Part shown: one piece after another, positions 54,818 through 63,644 of the stretch
Layout: every line of letters starts with the position of its first letter
How positions within the stretch are numbered: the stretch's first letter is position 1
Assembly (NCBI RefSeq): GCF_030547685.1
Contig: NZ_JAUOQM010000053.1
Coordinates: 89,223-153,222, forward strand
Length of the DNA: 64,000 bases
DNA from: Gilvimarinus sp. 2_MG-2023
GTDB lineage: Bacteria; Pseudomonadota; Gammaproteobacteria; Pseudomonadales; Cellvibrionaceae
Reading direction: 5' to 3'
Translations under genes and position numbers: made by a program
The notes under the pieces: generated by a model
The model's input: only the letters and a program-made list of their open reading frames with translations
Databases searched by the model: none
Told to the model about the DNA's origin: nothing

Positions 54818-56599
54818 CTAACTAAAGTGATATGGATTATCCGCCGATACCGTCATTTCCTGAGTTCTGGAGGCTTGTAGGCTGTAGTCACTCTCTTGTA
54901 CCGAGGTAACAAACTCCCAGCGCGCGATAATACGCTCGTGGGTAATGTCCAGGGTTAGCAAGCCACGGTCAGCGCTATTCAAATACTTCAGCCCCTCCAC
55001 CAAGTTGACTATTCCCGCTTCGGTTTGCGCGTAAGCATCGGGCGGTATGGCCAGGTACTCTTCCAACCCCGGTGAACTTACCGATGAGGTGGCCAATTCT
55101 ACCGCTGCAAAATTGCCATCGGCATCGGCAATTTCACTGGCCCATGCGTTATGCGTATCGCCAGCCAGCACCACCAACCGTGCGTTAGCCTGGCGGGCCA
55201 TGGCCAACACCTGTTCGCGCGCATAGCCATAACCGTCCCAGGCATCCAGGTTATAAGGGATACTGGGCGCTTGCAGTAAGGCCACAACCTCTGGCGTAAG
55301 ACGCTCTTGGTTAGCCTGTAAATACGCCAGCTCATCAGTACTGAGGCTCGGGTCGCCCTGCTCTGCACGCGCCGCTAATAAAGCCAGCGCGCCCAACTCG
55401 GCGTAATCCGGAATACTCATTTGCTGGGTGGCAATGGCAAAAGGTAAATTCATTCGCCCCATTAAAACCTGTTGACCCAACATCTGCCAGGTTGCACTTG
55501 AGGTAGTCAAAGCCGCAGCCAGCCAGTCGCGCTGCGGCGCGCCTAATAGCTCGCGAGTCGGATCGTTTATATCGGCAAACAGCCCGGTAAAGTCGAATGT
55601 GCCCGTCTGAGCATTAAAGTAACTGCCTGTTTCCAGAGGTTTAGCCCGCGCTTCGTTACGGGTATCGAGCATCAATAAATTTACCAGATTGCCCCACTCA
55701 AATTGACGATAAATACTCGATGGCATAGCCAGGCCGTCGCTGTCGAGTGCCCCTTCCGAGCGAATAGGCAACCACTCAAAATAGGCCCGCAGTGCCGCCA
55801 ACTTGCGCTCGGCAAAGTCGCCCTCGCTTGCGTCGTGATTTTCTGCACCGTCGATGTAGGTATCGTTGGCGATTTCATGGTCATCCCACACCACCAAAAA
55901 CGGTGCCGAGGCATGAGCCTTTTGCAAATTTTCATCTGTTCGGTACTGTGCATAACGGGCACGGTAATCATCCAGCGACAGGATCTCGCTGGCCGGTAAA
56001 ACTTCCCGGTTCATTTGCGCTGCCATGTCCGATGCATAACCGTCGCGCCCATACTCGTAGATGTAATCACCCAAATGCAGCACTAAATCTACACTCTTAT
56101 TGGCAATTTCGTTATACACATGGAAGAAACCCGCCGGATAGTTTGAGCAAGACACCACAGCCAGTGACAGCTTCTCCGCACTGTTATCAGGCATAGTACG
56201 TGTACGCCCAACAGTAGAGGTGGTACTGGCCGTTTTAAACCGGTAATAATAATGTGAATCTGGCGACAAGCCCTGTACATCCACCTTAATGGTAAAGTCG
56301 CGAGCAATATGAGCCTCACCCGACCCCTCGGCAATGATATTATTAAACGCTTGGTTATCGGCAATCTCCCAACTGACCCGCACCGCCTCTGCACTGCTAT
56401 CGGCAGGCGTCACTCGCGTCCATAAAATAACGCTATTGGCTAATGGGTCACCCGAGGCCACCCCGTGGGCAAAGGTGCCCATTCCTAAGTTTTCGCTATC
56501 GTCACTGCCGCCACAACCACTCAGCGCCGATGTCACATACACACCACCAAGGCCCACTAAACCGTTGCGGATAAAACCCCGCCTAGATACATCTGGCAT
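54818..56599 (-). CDS. phoD: PhoD-family alkaline phosphatase/phosphodiesterase
   Basis: This 593-residue exported phosphatase has a twin-arginine signal (SRRGFIR) merging into a lipobox (LSGC, C29), so it is probably a Tat-exported lipoprotein. It has the PhoD N-terminal beta domain and a metallophosphatase domain with VLHLGDYIYEYG, VVWDDHEIANDTY and VVLAGDTHNAWASEI, the calcium/iron-binding residues of PhoD. It releases phosphate from phosphodiesters and monoesters outside the cytoplasm. It appears monocistronic. Confidence 0.92.
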   Translation of the reverse strand: MPDVSRRGFIRNGLVGLGGVYVTSALSGCGGSDDSENLGMGTFAHGVASGDPLANSVILWTRVTPADSSAEAVRVSWEIADNQAFNNIIAEGSGEAHIARDFTIKVDVQGLSPDSHYYYRFKTASTTSTVGRTRTMPDNSAEKLSLAVVSCSNYPAGFFHVYNEIANKSVDLVLHLGDYIYEYGRDGYASDMAAQMNREVLPASEILSLDDYRARYAQYRTDENLQKAHASAPFLVVWDDHEIANDTYIDGAENHDASEGDFAERKLAALRAYFEWLPIRSEGALDSDGLAMPSSIYRQFEWGNLVNLLMLDTRNEARAKPLETGSYFNAQTGTFDFTGLFADINDPTRELLGAPQRDWLAAALTTSSATWQMLGQQVLMGRMNLPFAIATQQMSIPDYAELGALALLAARAEQGDPSLSTDELAYLQANQERLTPEVVALLQAPSIPYNLDAWDGYGYAREQVLAMARQANARLVVLAGDTHNAWASEIADADGNFAAVELATSSVSSPGLEEYLAIPPDAYAQTEAGIVNLVEGLKYLNSADRGLLTLDITHERIIARWEFVTSVQESDYSLQASRTQEMTVSADNPYHFS

Positions 56600-56856
56600 A
56601 TATCACCCCAAAGCTTCAGTAAATAATCGATTATTACCGGTATTGGTGACATAGGTGTGACAGACATCACTGTGCAATGTGACAAACTCGGGAGATTCCA
56701 GCAAAAATCATTAGAAATGCACTACCAATTTAAGTCATACTTGTTATATAAAGATAAGATTACAAATAACAGCAGCCCGGATATTGAATAAACCTGATAC
56801 CGACACCATCGTTGGTAAATATGGCCGAAAAGGAAATCACAAGTGGGAGAAAATAT

Positions 56857-57045
56857 ATGCGAAGTATTAACAAATTTTCAGCATTGAAAACCGCTATCGC
56901 CAATGGCGATGAAACCTCCGTTAAAGATTTATTAACCGATGAGCCCATGGTTGAGCTCGAAAAGTCTTACCTTATAGACCTCGCTGAACTGAATGGCAAC
57001 TCAGTGATTGTAGAACTGCTAAAAAACGTCCCCGTTAAGAAGTAA
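56857..57045 (+). CDS. Small ankyrin-like protein
   Basis: This 62-residue protein resembles one and a half ankyrin repeats (ALKTAIANGDETSVKDLLTDEP and LAELNGNSVIVELLKN). The ATG at 56857 has GGGAGA seven bases upstream; the frame is open from 56812. The function is unknown. It is an isolated gene. Confidence 0.6.
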   Translation: MRSINKFSALKTAIANGDETSVKDLLTDEPMVELEKSYLIDLAELNGNSVIVELLKNVPVKK

Positions 57046-57274
57046 AGCAAAATTATTATCGTGGGTAGGCAGACTCGTTATCTATATTATGCCTACTATA
57101 GAAATACAGATTCATTCCCTCATCCCAAATTTGTTACTGCGGATAAAACGTTTGACTCACTCACTTAGAAAAAATTATCGGAACTCACAAATCAAAGTCT
57201 GGCGCCGCACGCTCGACACCAGATCAGAACAGCGTTACTAATATTTTATTAAGTATTTCTAAATTTTTTATATA

Positions 57275-58096
57275 TTAGTATTTATTAGAAATATTTCCAA
57301 TACGGTTTTCTTGCTTGAATCGATCTTCGAAAGATTGGTTTATAGTGCCCGCCTGTTTAAGCAATTTCGAGCCATTAATGTTTAGAGTTAACCCTATATT
57401 AAAAAAACCTAATGCCCTGTAAATATTTCCAAGCTCTTGTTCCGTATTATTACAAAAATCCTCGTACGAAACTTCTACCGGATCTATTGAGTGTTTAAGA
57501 AAAAACCCCTCAAACTCTGCATTAGAGCGGACAATTTCTTTAACAAACCTATTAATTTCTACCGGATTATAAGATATATCATCACTATTAATTTTACTTT
57601 TCTGTGTAGACATCCACTGTTTGGTTTGCCTTGCTATGGATAACGAAAGCGCTTGAGCAACCACATTCTCCCGTTTCATATGAATAATGCGCGCCTGCGG
57701 AAAACAATTCTCAAAGACACCAGTTGCTGCCAGCCAACTTAGTTGACCAAAGGACGCTTTAGCACCAAAAGCATGCCCGTGCTCAGTAGTGCTTTCAACC
57801 AGCCAAAACAAATAATCAGAGAATCTTTTAAAACCATGCTCTTTGGATTTCTCTATGACCATATCGGCACATAATGATTCTCTTGCCGGAGAATATCTGG
57901 CATCACCTGCAATCATTTCGGCCAAATAATTTGATCCCGAACGGTTAGTAAAGCCTAAAATATAGTGCTTATAACGGGAGAACCGGTCATCAGGCTCCGT
58001 AACTATCACATTCTCTAAACCAAAATACTCAACAATTTTCATTCCATGTGGTGAAATATTATAGGGGATACCGTACATCCCAATATCAGAGTTCAT
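57275..58096 (-). CDS. Stf0-like sulfotransferase
   Basis: This 273-residue protein has a PAPS 5'-phosphosulfate loop (YILGFTNRSGSNYLAE, about 45-60) and a 3'-phosphate-like segment ARIIHMKRENVVAQALSLSIARQTKQW, as in Stf0/NodH-type sulfotransferases that sulfate carbohydrates or lipids. The gene and its flanks are noticeably AT-richer than the rest of the window, suggesting acquisition by transfer. No glycosyltransferase is adjacent, so the acceptor is unknown. Confidence 0.72.
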   Translation of the reverse strand: MNSDIGMYGIPYNISPHGMKIVEYFGLENVIVTEPDDRFSRYKHYILGFTNRSGSNYLAEMIAGDARYSPARESLCADMVIEKSKEHGFKRFSDYLFWLVESTTEHGHAFGAKASFGQLSWLAATGVFENCFPQARIIHMKRENVVAQALSLSIARQTKQWMSTQKSKINSDDISYNPVEINRFVKEIVRSNAEFEGFFLKHSIDPVEVSYEDFCNNTEQELGNIYRALGFFNIGLTLNINGSKLLKQAGTINQSFEDRFKQENRIGNISNKY

Positions 58097-58320
58097 GCAT
58101 ACAAACCTTATTTAAATAATAAAAACAATAACAGCAGAATTTTTAAGCATTAACTATTTATTAAAAATAGTTATTATAATGTAATTCTATCACCTTGCAC
58201 TTATTTTGATATAAACAACAAAAGACCTGCCCTGTTATGCCTACCAAGACTACCTCATCACGTCACCCAACCTAGTCTCAAGCGATTAATCAGGCAGGTT
58301 ATTGCGGTTTAATTAATCCC

Positions 58321-58376
58321 GCCATTGATGTGATTATTTATTCGACTTAAGTAACTCTTAACATCTAATCAATGGC
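58321..58376. repeat. Inverted repeat upstream of the mesX region
   Basis: gccattgat (58321-58329) and atcaatggc (58368-58376) are exact reverse complements around a 38-base AT-rich centre. Its role is unknown. Confidence 0.45.
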
Positions 58377-58569
58377 ATCAAATCGACTCCGTTGTATAAC
58401 TGAGGCTAGCATAAGAAATAAAAGGCGCAGCAACTCAGCTCCTAAATATCAGTGCTTATGAAGCTTGAACTGGGACTCCAGCGCCACCCTGCCCCACCAA
58501 AACACGTAGTGCCTAAATCAGCAACCTCACAACACCATACCGCACCGCCCCAACACATGAATATATATA

Positions 58570-58622
58570 ATGAATACATGAATATACATCACTATTATTC
58601 ATGCATTCATTTCGGTATAAAT
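58570..58622 (+). promoter_or_regulatory. Operator-like inverted repeat and -10 box upstream of mesX
   Basis: ATGAATACATGAATA (58570-58584) and TATTCATGCATTCAT (58596-58610) are inverted copies matching at 14 of 15 bases around an 11-base centre. TATAAAT (58616-58622) follows six bases later. Half-sites TGAA/TTCA recall MetR-type sites. The dyad would cover the -35 region. The leader from here to the start is about 147 bases. Confidence 0.55.
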
Positions 58623-58769
58623 AGCCCCAGCCCTTCGCTATACATACTTCGCCGCCAATATGGGCATAGCCCGCCGACGCTTAGACAAGCTGCCAACGAG
58701 CGAGACCAAAGGGCCTTAACGGAACCGCAAATAATTTCGATTTACACACTAAATGGATGATAAGCGACG

Positions 58770-59747
58770 ATGAATCACAACCTTACCTTTGCGATTAAAC
58801 GCATTTGTTTCGATGAAAACTATCAACCTGCAGACAGCACACGCGTTACAACCAACTTTGCCAATCTCGCCCGAGGCGAGCACCGTCGGCAGAACCTGCG
58901 TAACGCCCTAAAAATGATCGACAATAGCTTTAACGCCCTAGCACACTGGGACAACCCAAACGGGGACCGTTACAGCATCGACCTAGAAATTATTTCAGTC
59001 GACATGAAAGTTGAGAGCGAAAATCGCAGCTTTCCGTCAATAGAAATACTAAAAACCATTATTAATGACCATAAGGAAAACATCCGCACAGAAGGCATCG
59101 TAGGAAATAATTTTTCGTCCTATGTCCGTGATTATGATTTCAGTATCGTGTTACAAAATCACAACAAAGGTCAGGATAAATTTACTATTCCCGAGAACTT
59201 TGGAGACTTACACGGCAGTATTTTTAAGCAATTCATAAATTCAGAAGCTTATAACAGTAACTTTTCTAAACCTCCGGTTGTCTGCTTAAGCGTTTCCGAT
59301 AAAAAAACGTACCACCGAACAGAAAATCACCACCCAGTTTTAGGCTTTGAATACCAGCCCACCGAATCTTCATTGACGGAGAGATACTTTAGAAAAATGG
59401 GCCTGCAGGTTCGCTACTTTATGCCGCCCAATAGCGTTGCTCCTTTGGCCTTCTATTTTGTAAATGATTTACTGAATCAATACACCAATCTTGAGTTAAT
59501 CGGAACCATCAGCACTATGGAAACATTTCAGAAGATATATCGGCCTGAAATTTACAACGCTAATGCGGTAGCCGGAAAACTCTATCAACCCAACTTGAAT
59601 AATGTTGATCACTCATTAACAAAAATACAATACGATCGTGAGGAACGAAGCCGTTTGGCGATTAAACAAGCCAAGTTTGCTGAAGAATATTTTATTAATC
59701 CTTTTAATTCGGCTTTAAAAAACCTCACTGACAATCACACACTTTAA
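58770..59747 (+). CDS. mesX: MesX, DUF1852 partner of methionine synthase MesD
   Basis: This 325-residue protein is of the DUF1852 family, recognised from MNHNLTFAIKRICFDENYQPADSTRVTTNFANLARG at the start and the adjacent core-MetE gene. MesX is a putative oxygenase; in Acinetobacter, MesD needs MesX and oxygen to make methionine without folate as methyl donor. The methyl source and MesX reaction are still unclear. mesD follows after 28 bases. The pair gives an aerobic route from homocysteine to methionine. Confidence 0.88.
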   Translation: MNHNLTFAIKRICFDENYQPADSTRVTTNFANLARGEHRRQNLRNALKMIDNSFNALAHWDNPNGDRYSIDLEIISVDMKVESENRSFPSIEILKTIINDHKENIRTEGIVGNNFSSYVRDYDFSIVLQNHNKGQDKFTIPENFGDLHGSIFKQFINSEAYNSNFSKPPVVCLSVSDKKTYHRTENHHPVLGFEYQPTESSLTERYFRKMGLQVRYFMPPNSVAPLAFYFVNDLLNQYTNLELIGTISTMETFQKIYRPEIYNANAVAGKLYQPNLNNVDHSLTKIQYDREERSRLAIKQAKFAEEYFINPFNSALKNLTDNHTL

Positions 59748-59775
59748 AGCAACCCATAAACTGACAAAAAACGCC

Positions 59776-60804
59776 ATGAAACAGTTATTACCAACATCAA
59801 CAGCAGGAAGTTTACCTAAACCTAGCTGGCTTTCCCAGCCAGAGACACTTTGGTCTCCCTGGAAACTCGAAGGAAATGCCCTAACCGAAGGAAAGAAAGA
59901 TGCTTTACTAGTCTCATTACAAGAACAACAGAACGCCGGCATTAACATTGTCAGTGATGGTGAACAATCTCGGCAACACTTTGTAACCACTTTTATGGAA
60001 CACTTAAGCGGTGTGGATTTTGAACGACGAAAAACCGTAAAAATCCGCGACCGCTACGACGCCAACGTACCAACTGTGGTAGGGGATGTTTATCGCTCCA
60101 AGCCAGTTTTTGTTGAAGATGCTAAATTTCTTCGCCAACAAACCAAACAGCCAATAAAATGGGCACTACCTGGCCCAATGACAATGATCGACACGCTTTA
60201 CGACGACCACTATAAGAGTCGTGAAAAGCTCGCCTGGGAATTCGCCAAAATATTAAACCAAGAAGCCAAGGAGCTAGAAGCAGCGGGGGTAGATATAATT
60301 CAGTTCGACGAACCCGCGTTTAATGTATTTTTTGATGAAGTCAATGATTGGGGAATCGCGGCACTAGAAAAAGCTACTGAAGGCCTAAACTGCGAAACAG
60401 CTGTACACATTTGTTATGGGTATGGCATTAAAGCCAATACCAACTGGAAGAAAACACTTGGTAGTGAGTGGCGCCAATACGAAGCAACATTTCCTAAATT
60501 GCAGGCCTCTACTATCGATATGATTTCTTTGGAGTGTCATAACTCTCGAGTGCCTATAGAGTTAATTGAACTGATTCGCGGTAAAAAAATCATGGTTGGT
60601 GCCATTGACGTTGCCACGAACATCATTGAGACACCCGACGAGGTCGCCAACACCTTGCGCAAGGCGCTGGATTTTGTCGACCCTGATAAGCTTTATCCTT
60701 GCACCAACTGCGGCATGGCTCCCTTATCTCGCGAGATCGCCAGAGGTAAACTTAACGCCTTAAGCGCCGGCGCAGATATTGTTCGGGGCGAACTCACCCG
60801 ATAA
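59776..60804 (+). CDS. mesD: MesD, core-MetE-type folate-independent methionine synthase
   Basis: This 342-residue protein corresponds only to the catalytic C-terminal barrel of MetE. It keeps zinc-site features (MISLECHNSRVP and CTNCGMAPLSREIA) and VDIIQFDEPAFNVFF. The N-terminal half that grips methyltetrahydrofolate in MetE is absent, as in MesD. It transfers a methyl group to homocysteine and depends on MesX. It is in an operon with mesX. Confidence 0.88.
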   Translation: MKQLLPTSTAGSLPKPSWLSQPETLWSPWKLEGNALTEGKKDALLVSLQEQQNAGINIVSDGEQSRQHFVTTFMEHLSGVDFERRKTVKIRDRYDANVPTVVGDVYRSKPVFVEDAKFLRQQTKQPIKWALPGPMTMIDTLYDDHYKSREKLAWEFAKILNQEAKELEAAGVDIIQFDEPAFNVFFDEVNDWGIAALEKATEGLNCETAVHICYGYGIKANTNWKKTLGSEWRQYEATFPKLQASTIDMISLECHNSRVPIELIELIRGKKIMVGAIDVATNIIETPDEVANTLRKALDFVDPDKLYPCTNCGMAPLSREIARGKLNALSAGADIVRGELTR

Positions 60805-60827
60805 AACTCATCGATTTGTTATCGAAG

Positions 60828-60852
60828 ACCCCGGTTGTATTTTCACGGGGTT
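60828..60852. terminator. Hairpin after mesD
   Basis: accccg and cggggt pair around a short T-rich loop about 25 bases after the mesD stop. No T-run follows, so the terminator call is weak. Confidence 0.35.
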
Positions 60853-60899
60853 CCAACCTATTACGCTAGATTGCTAACACTGACATATATGAGGCACGC

Positions 60900-61688
60900 A
60901 TGTCCTTCTTTTTACTTTATTTAATGGTGGGGGCTTTCGCTGGGCTCATGGCCGGTCTGTTTGGTATTGGTGGTGGTATGGTCATTGTGCCTGTACTTAT
61001 TTTTAGCTTTATCGCAATTGGAATTTCACCCGATGTTCTCACCCATATAGCAGTCGCCACCTCTCTAGCCAGCATTGTATTCACCTCTATCAGCTCAGTG
61101 TTGGAACATCATCGCAATAAAGCCATTATTGGCCGTATTGCAAAACACATGACTCTAGGGTTAGTGCTTGGCACTAGTGTAGGGGTATTCTTTATTAGCT
61201 CTATACCCGGCCCTGTATTACAAAAGCTCATCGGATTTTTCGCGCTAATACTGTCACTAAAAATGCTCTTAAACTGGCAATTACCCGGGCAAGGTAAAGA
61301 GCCGGGGGCGATTGGGCTGGGCATAGCCGGTGGTGTAATTGGTTTTGGCTCATCGTGGTTTGGTATTGGCGGCGGTACGTTCACCGTACCCTACCTCACT
61401 TGGCTACGCATCGATATGCGTAAAGCGGTTGCCACCTCTGCCACCTGCGGCTTACCAATCGCACTCGCCGCCACTTTCGCTAACATAGCAGCAGGATGGA
61501 ACCACGATGACTTACCACATTGGAGTACAGGTTTTGTATATTGGCCTGCGGTATTAGGCATTGCCATCACCAGTGTACCTTGCGCACGCGTAGGGGCAAA
61601 ACTCGCACATTCGCTAGACTCAGCCCTTTTGAAAAAACTCTTTGCCGTGCTGCTTTTTATCGTCGGCGTTCGATTTATTGTTTTTTAA
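60900..61688 (+). CDS. TauE/SafE-family sulfite/anion permease
   Basis: This 262-residue membrane protein has about eight TM helices and two family repeats (GLMAGLFGIGGGMVIVPVL and GFGSSWFGIGGGTFTVPYL). TauE/SafE members move sulfite, sulfonates or related organic anions. It lies about 95 bases after mesD, and a sulfur-linked role is plausible but not shown. Confidence 0.88.
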   Translation: MSFFLLYLMVGAFAGLMAGLFGIGGGMVIVPVLIFSFIAIGISPDVLTHIAVATSLASIVFTSISSVLEHHRNKAIIGRIAKHMTLGLVLGTSVGVFFISSIPGPVLQKLIGFFALILSLKMLLNWQLPGQGKEPGAIGLGIAGGVIGFGSSWFGIGGGTFTVPYLTWLRIDMRKAVATSATCGLPIALAATFANIAAGWNHDDLPHWSTGFVYWPAVLGIAITSVPCARVGAKLAHSLDSALLKKLFAVLLFIVGVRFIVF

Positions 61689-61705
61689 TGCGAATAAAGA
61701 ACACT

Positions 61706-61752
61706 AGGTTTGCTATAGACGGGTGAGCACATCACTGATTTATAGCAAACCT
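61706..61752. terminator. 12-bp inverted repeat after the TauE/SafE gene
   Basis: aggtttgctata and tatagcaaacct are perfect reverse complements around a 23-base loop, 17 bases after the stop. It lacks a T-run but is well placed to end or stabilise the transcript. Confidence 0.45.
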
Positions 61753-61833
61753 GACAGCCAGAGCTGTTACCTTAAACCCTCTCTTAGTTGATTATGTAAA
61801 CAATAAAACCATTGCTATTTATTGGGATAGCCT

Positions 61834-62391
61834 CTATTCGGTGTTTTCCACTCTTGTAATCAATTTAGTTAACCGGACGATAAACTCTTCCGCACTTTTA
61901 TCACCCAATCGTTCTGCAATACGCGCACTATCGATCGCTTTATAGTATTTCTCTAAGTGATAGTAAGTACCAGCGCGCGCTCCATAGGCCTCTGCGGACT
62001 CTGGATTCCTCGCTATAAAGTCATCCCAAAACTGTACAATCTCTTCAAGTTTTGCCTGCCTAAATAATGCAAAGTCGAGCCATCGGGCATAATCGATATT
62101 GTCAGAACTAATGACGAAACACCTTTTCGGCTGCCGCGTTCTCGCCCAGTGCTAAGTGTGAGTATCCCTTCAGATGAATCCAATAGCGAACAGCCCCATC
62201 ACAATGCCTGTGCAAAAAGTTCTCATCAAGATCAACTGCAATGATATACACCTCTTTGCCTTTCCACCAATCAGTTCGGAGTGGTCGATTTTTTTCATTT
62301 ATTAATGCTGATTCGCCCAAGCCATCTTAAAACTCAAAAGCATTTTTCCAGGAAATTCTTTTTGTGCTTTTGCGAGTTGATTCTGCTTCAT
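61834..62391 (-). pseudogene. Frameshifted TPR-like gene
   Basis: The minus strand holds three consecutive frames that together read as one helical-repeat protein. A 29-codon piece starts at 62391 (MKQNQLAKAQKEF...). A 70-codon piece covers 62320-62108 (ending GYSHLALGENAAAEKVFRH). A third frame with no start runs to 61834 (NPESAEAYGARAGTYYHLEKYYKAIDSA, typical TPR). Two frameshifts are needed to join them. Either this is a pseudogene or sequencing errors are present. Confidence 0.5.
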
Positions 62392-62451
62392 ATCTGAAGC
62401 CCTAACACCGCAGATCACAGGAGATGTGAGTTAATCCTGGGGAGCTAATTG

Positions 62452-63510
62452 TTATACCTTTTTGCATTTAATATTCAGCTTTTCAATAAGGCGCTTTGCT
62501 TTGAAAGGATCGATACTTACCGATGTGCTTAATGGATGGTAAATATCAAAATTATCTCGAACGCTAGCTGGTTTTATACCTTCTGACAGATCAGTTGCTA
62601 CCGCTTTCCAATTAATTGAAAGCCTGTGCATACAATCACCTTTCAAGCGGTCTTCAGCACCCCCAACCTTTGCAAGCTTATAAGACTCAGGGTTTTCGAT
62701 TACACCCCAACCAATTGCGCCAAAACCCTTTGAATAAGCAACGATCACATCACCAGAGATATAACTAGTTAATATTTTTTCTCCTTGGTCCCCTGGCGCA
62801 CTATCAAAACAAGCTGGGATTTGTTTTGCCTCAACTAGATACTCCCACCACTCTTGATCGGCGCGAGCAATATTGTGCCAGTAATAGCTGGGTTCTCTCG
62901 CGATTGCCCCAAGAGAAAGTGGATTTAATATATCTTTAGATCGATCAAAGGCAATACTGAAAGAAATGAAACGCTTTTCATCTATTTCAGTAGGCTCATA
63001 TTGGATACAGCGAAATGCTACGCCATTATTTGAAAGCCACTCGCCCATAGAGTAAATAGTTGGATCAAATTCTCTAGCCAACAAAATGATACGACTTGAT
63101 TTATTAATGTCTTTTAAGGTGGCATTGCCACCGATAAAAGAGTTAATTTCTTCTTCTAATTGAGTATTTGTTTTTGAGAATTGCTTTATAAAGTCTTGAC
63201 CTTTATATGCAGAAAAGTCGGCAAGATACTGTAACGCTTGAGTTTCAACCCCTAAAAAACCTCGATCTCGTTTTAATTCAATAATAACACCGTTTCCGTA
63301 GCGATCTATGGCTAGAATATCGGCCCTTTTCTTGAATTTCGTTTTAACCTGATTGCTGATGATTAATAGAGGTTCGCCAAACACAGAAGAATCAAGGATA
63401 TTGTTATCGCTATCGGCAGATACTATGAATCTTTCAACATCCAATTCTCGGGGCTGCCATTTTGATAGATACCTCTTTAAAGTATCATTTTTTGTGATCT
63501 CGAATAACAT
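62452..63510 (-). CDS. NucS/DUF91-like PD-(D/E)xK nuclease-domain protein
   Basis: This 352-residue protein has an N-terminal nuclease-like domain (about 35-115) with PD-(D/E)xK residues D64 (KKRADILAIDR), E78-x-K80 (GVIIELKRDRG) and Q91 (ETQALQYL), as in the NucS/DUF91 C-terminal domain. The remainder (about 150-352) is unrecognised. It could cut or sense damaged or foreign DNA. It lies in a lower-GC end of the window with other accessory genes. No partner genes of a known defence system are seen. Confidence 0.72.
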   Translation of the reverse strand: MLFEITKNDTLKRYLSKWQPRELDVERFIVSADSDNNILDSSVFGEPLLIISNQVKTKFKKRADILAIDRYGNGVIIELKRDRGFLGVETQALQYLADFSAYKGQDFIKQFSKTNTQLEEEINSFIGGNATLKDINKSSRIILLAREFDPTIYSMGEWLSNNGVAFRCIQYEPTEIDEKRFISFSIAFDRSKDILNPLSLGAIAREPSYYWHNIARADQEWWEYLVEAKQIPACFDSAPGDQGEKILTSYISGDVIVAYSKGFGAIGWGVIENPESYKLAKVGGAEDRLKGDCMHRLSINWKAVATDLSEGIKPASVRDNFDIYHPLSTSVSIDPFKAKRLIEKLNIKCKKV

Positions 63511-63644
63511 ACAAACTTCCTATAAGGTATAACTCCGCTATCACCGGAAACGAAAGCGGGGGTTTTTATGCCATTGTTTGAGCGCTTGCGCGAGTTGCAC
63601 AAAAACGCGCAGGTTTTTTCCGGTGTATAGCTTTGTCATGTATA

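Larger units (their letters stand above)
58097..58769. other. 673-base region between sulfotransferase and mesX genes
   Basis: A 102-codon frame (58452-58760) looks spurious. The stretch contains two long-loop inverted repeats (acctgcc/ggcaggt, 58225-58299; gccattgat/atcaatggc, 58321-58376) and the mesX promoter/operator. Confidence 0.6.

Noticed and set aside
58452-58760. 102-codon frame before mesX
   Set aside because: It crosses the operator dyad and -10 box, is His/Pro/Tyr-rich without a domain, and lacks a ribosome binding site.
58623-58769. Possible SAH or SAM riboswitch in the mesX leader
   Set aside because: A few bases (gctgccaacgagcg) recall the SAH riboswitch core, but the conserved pairing elements could not be found by eye; an Infernal search would decide.
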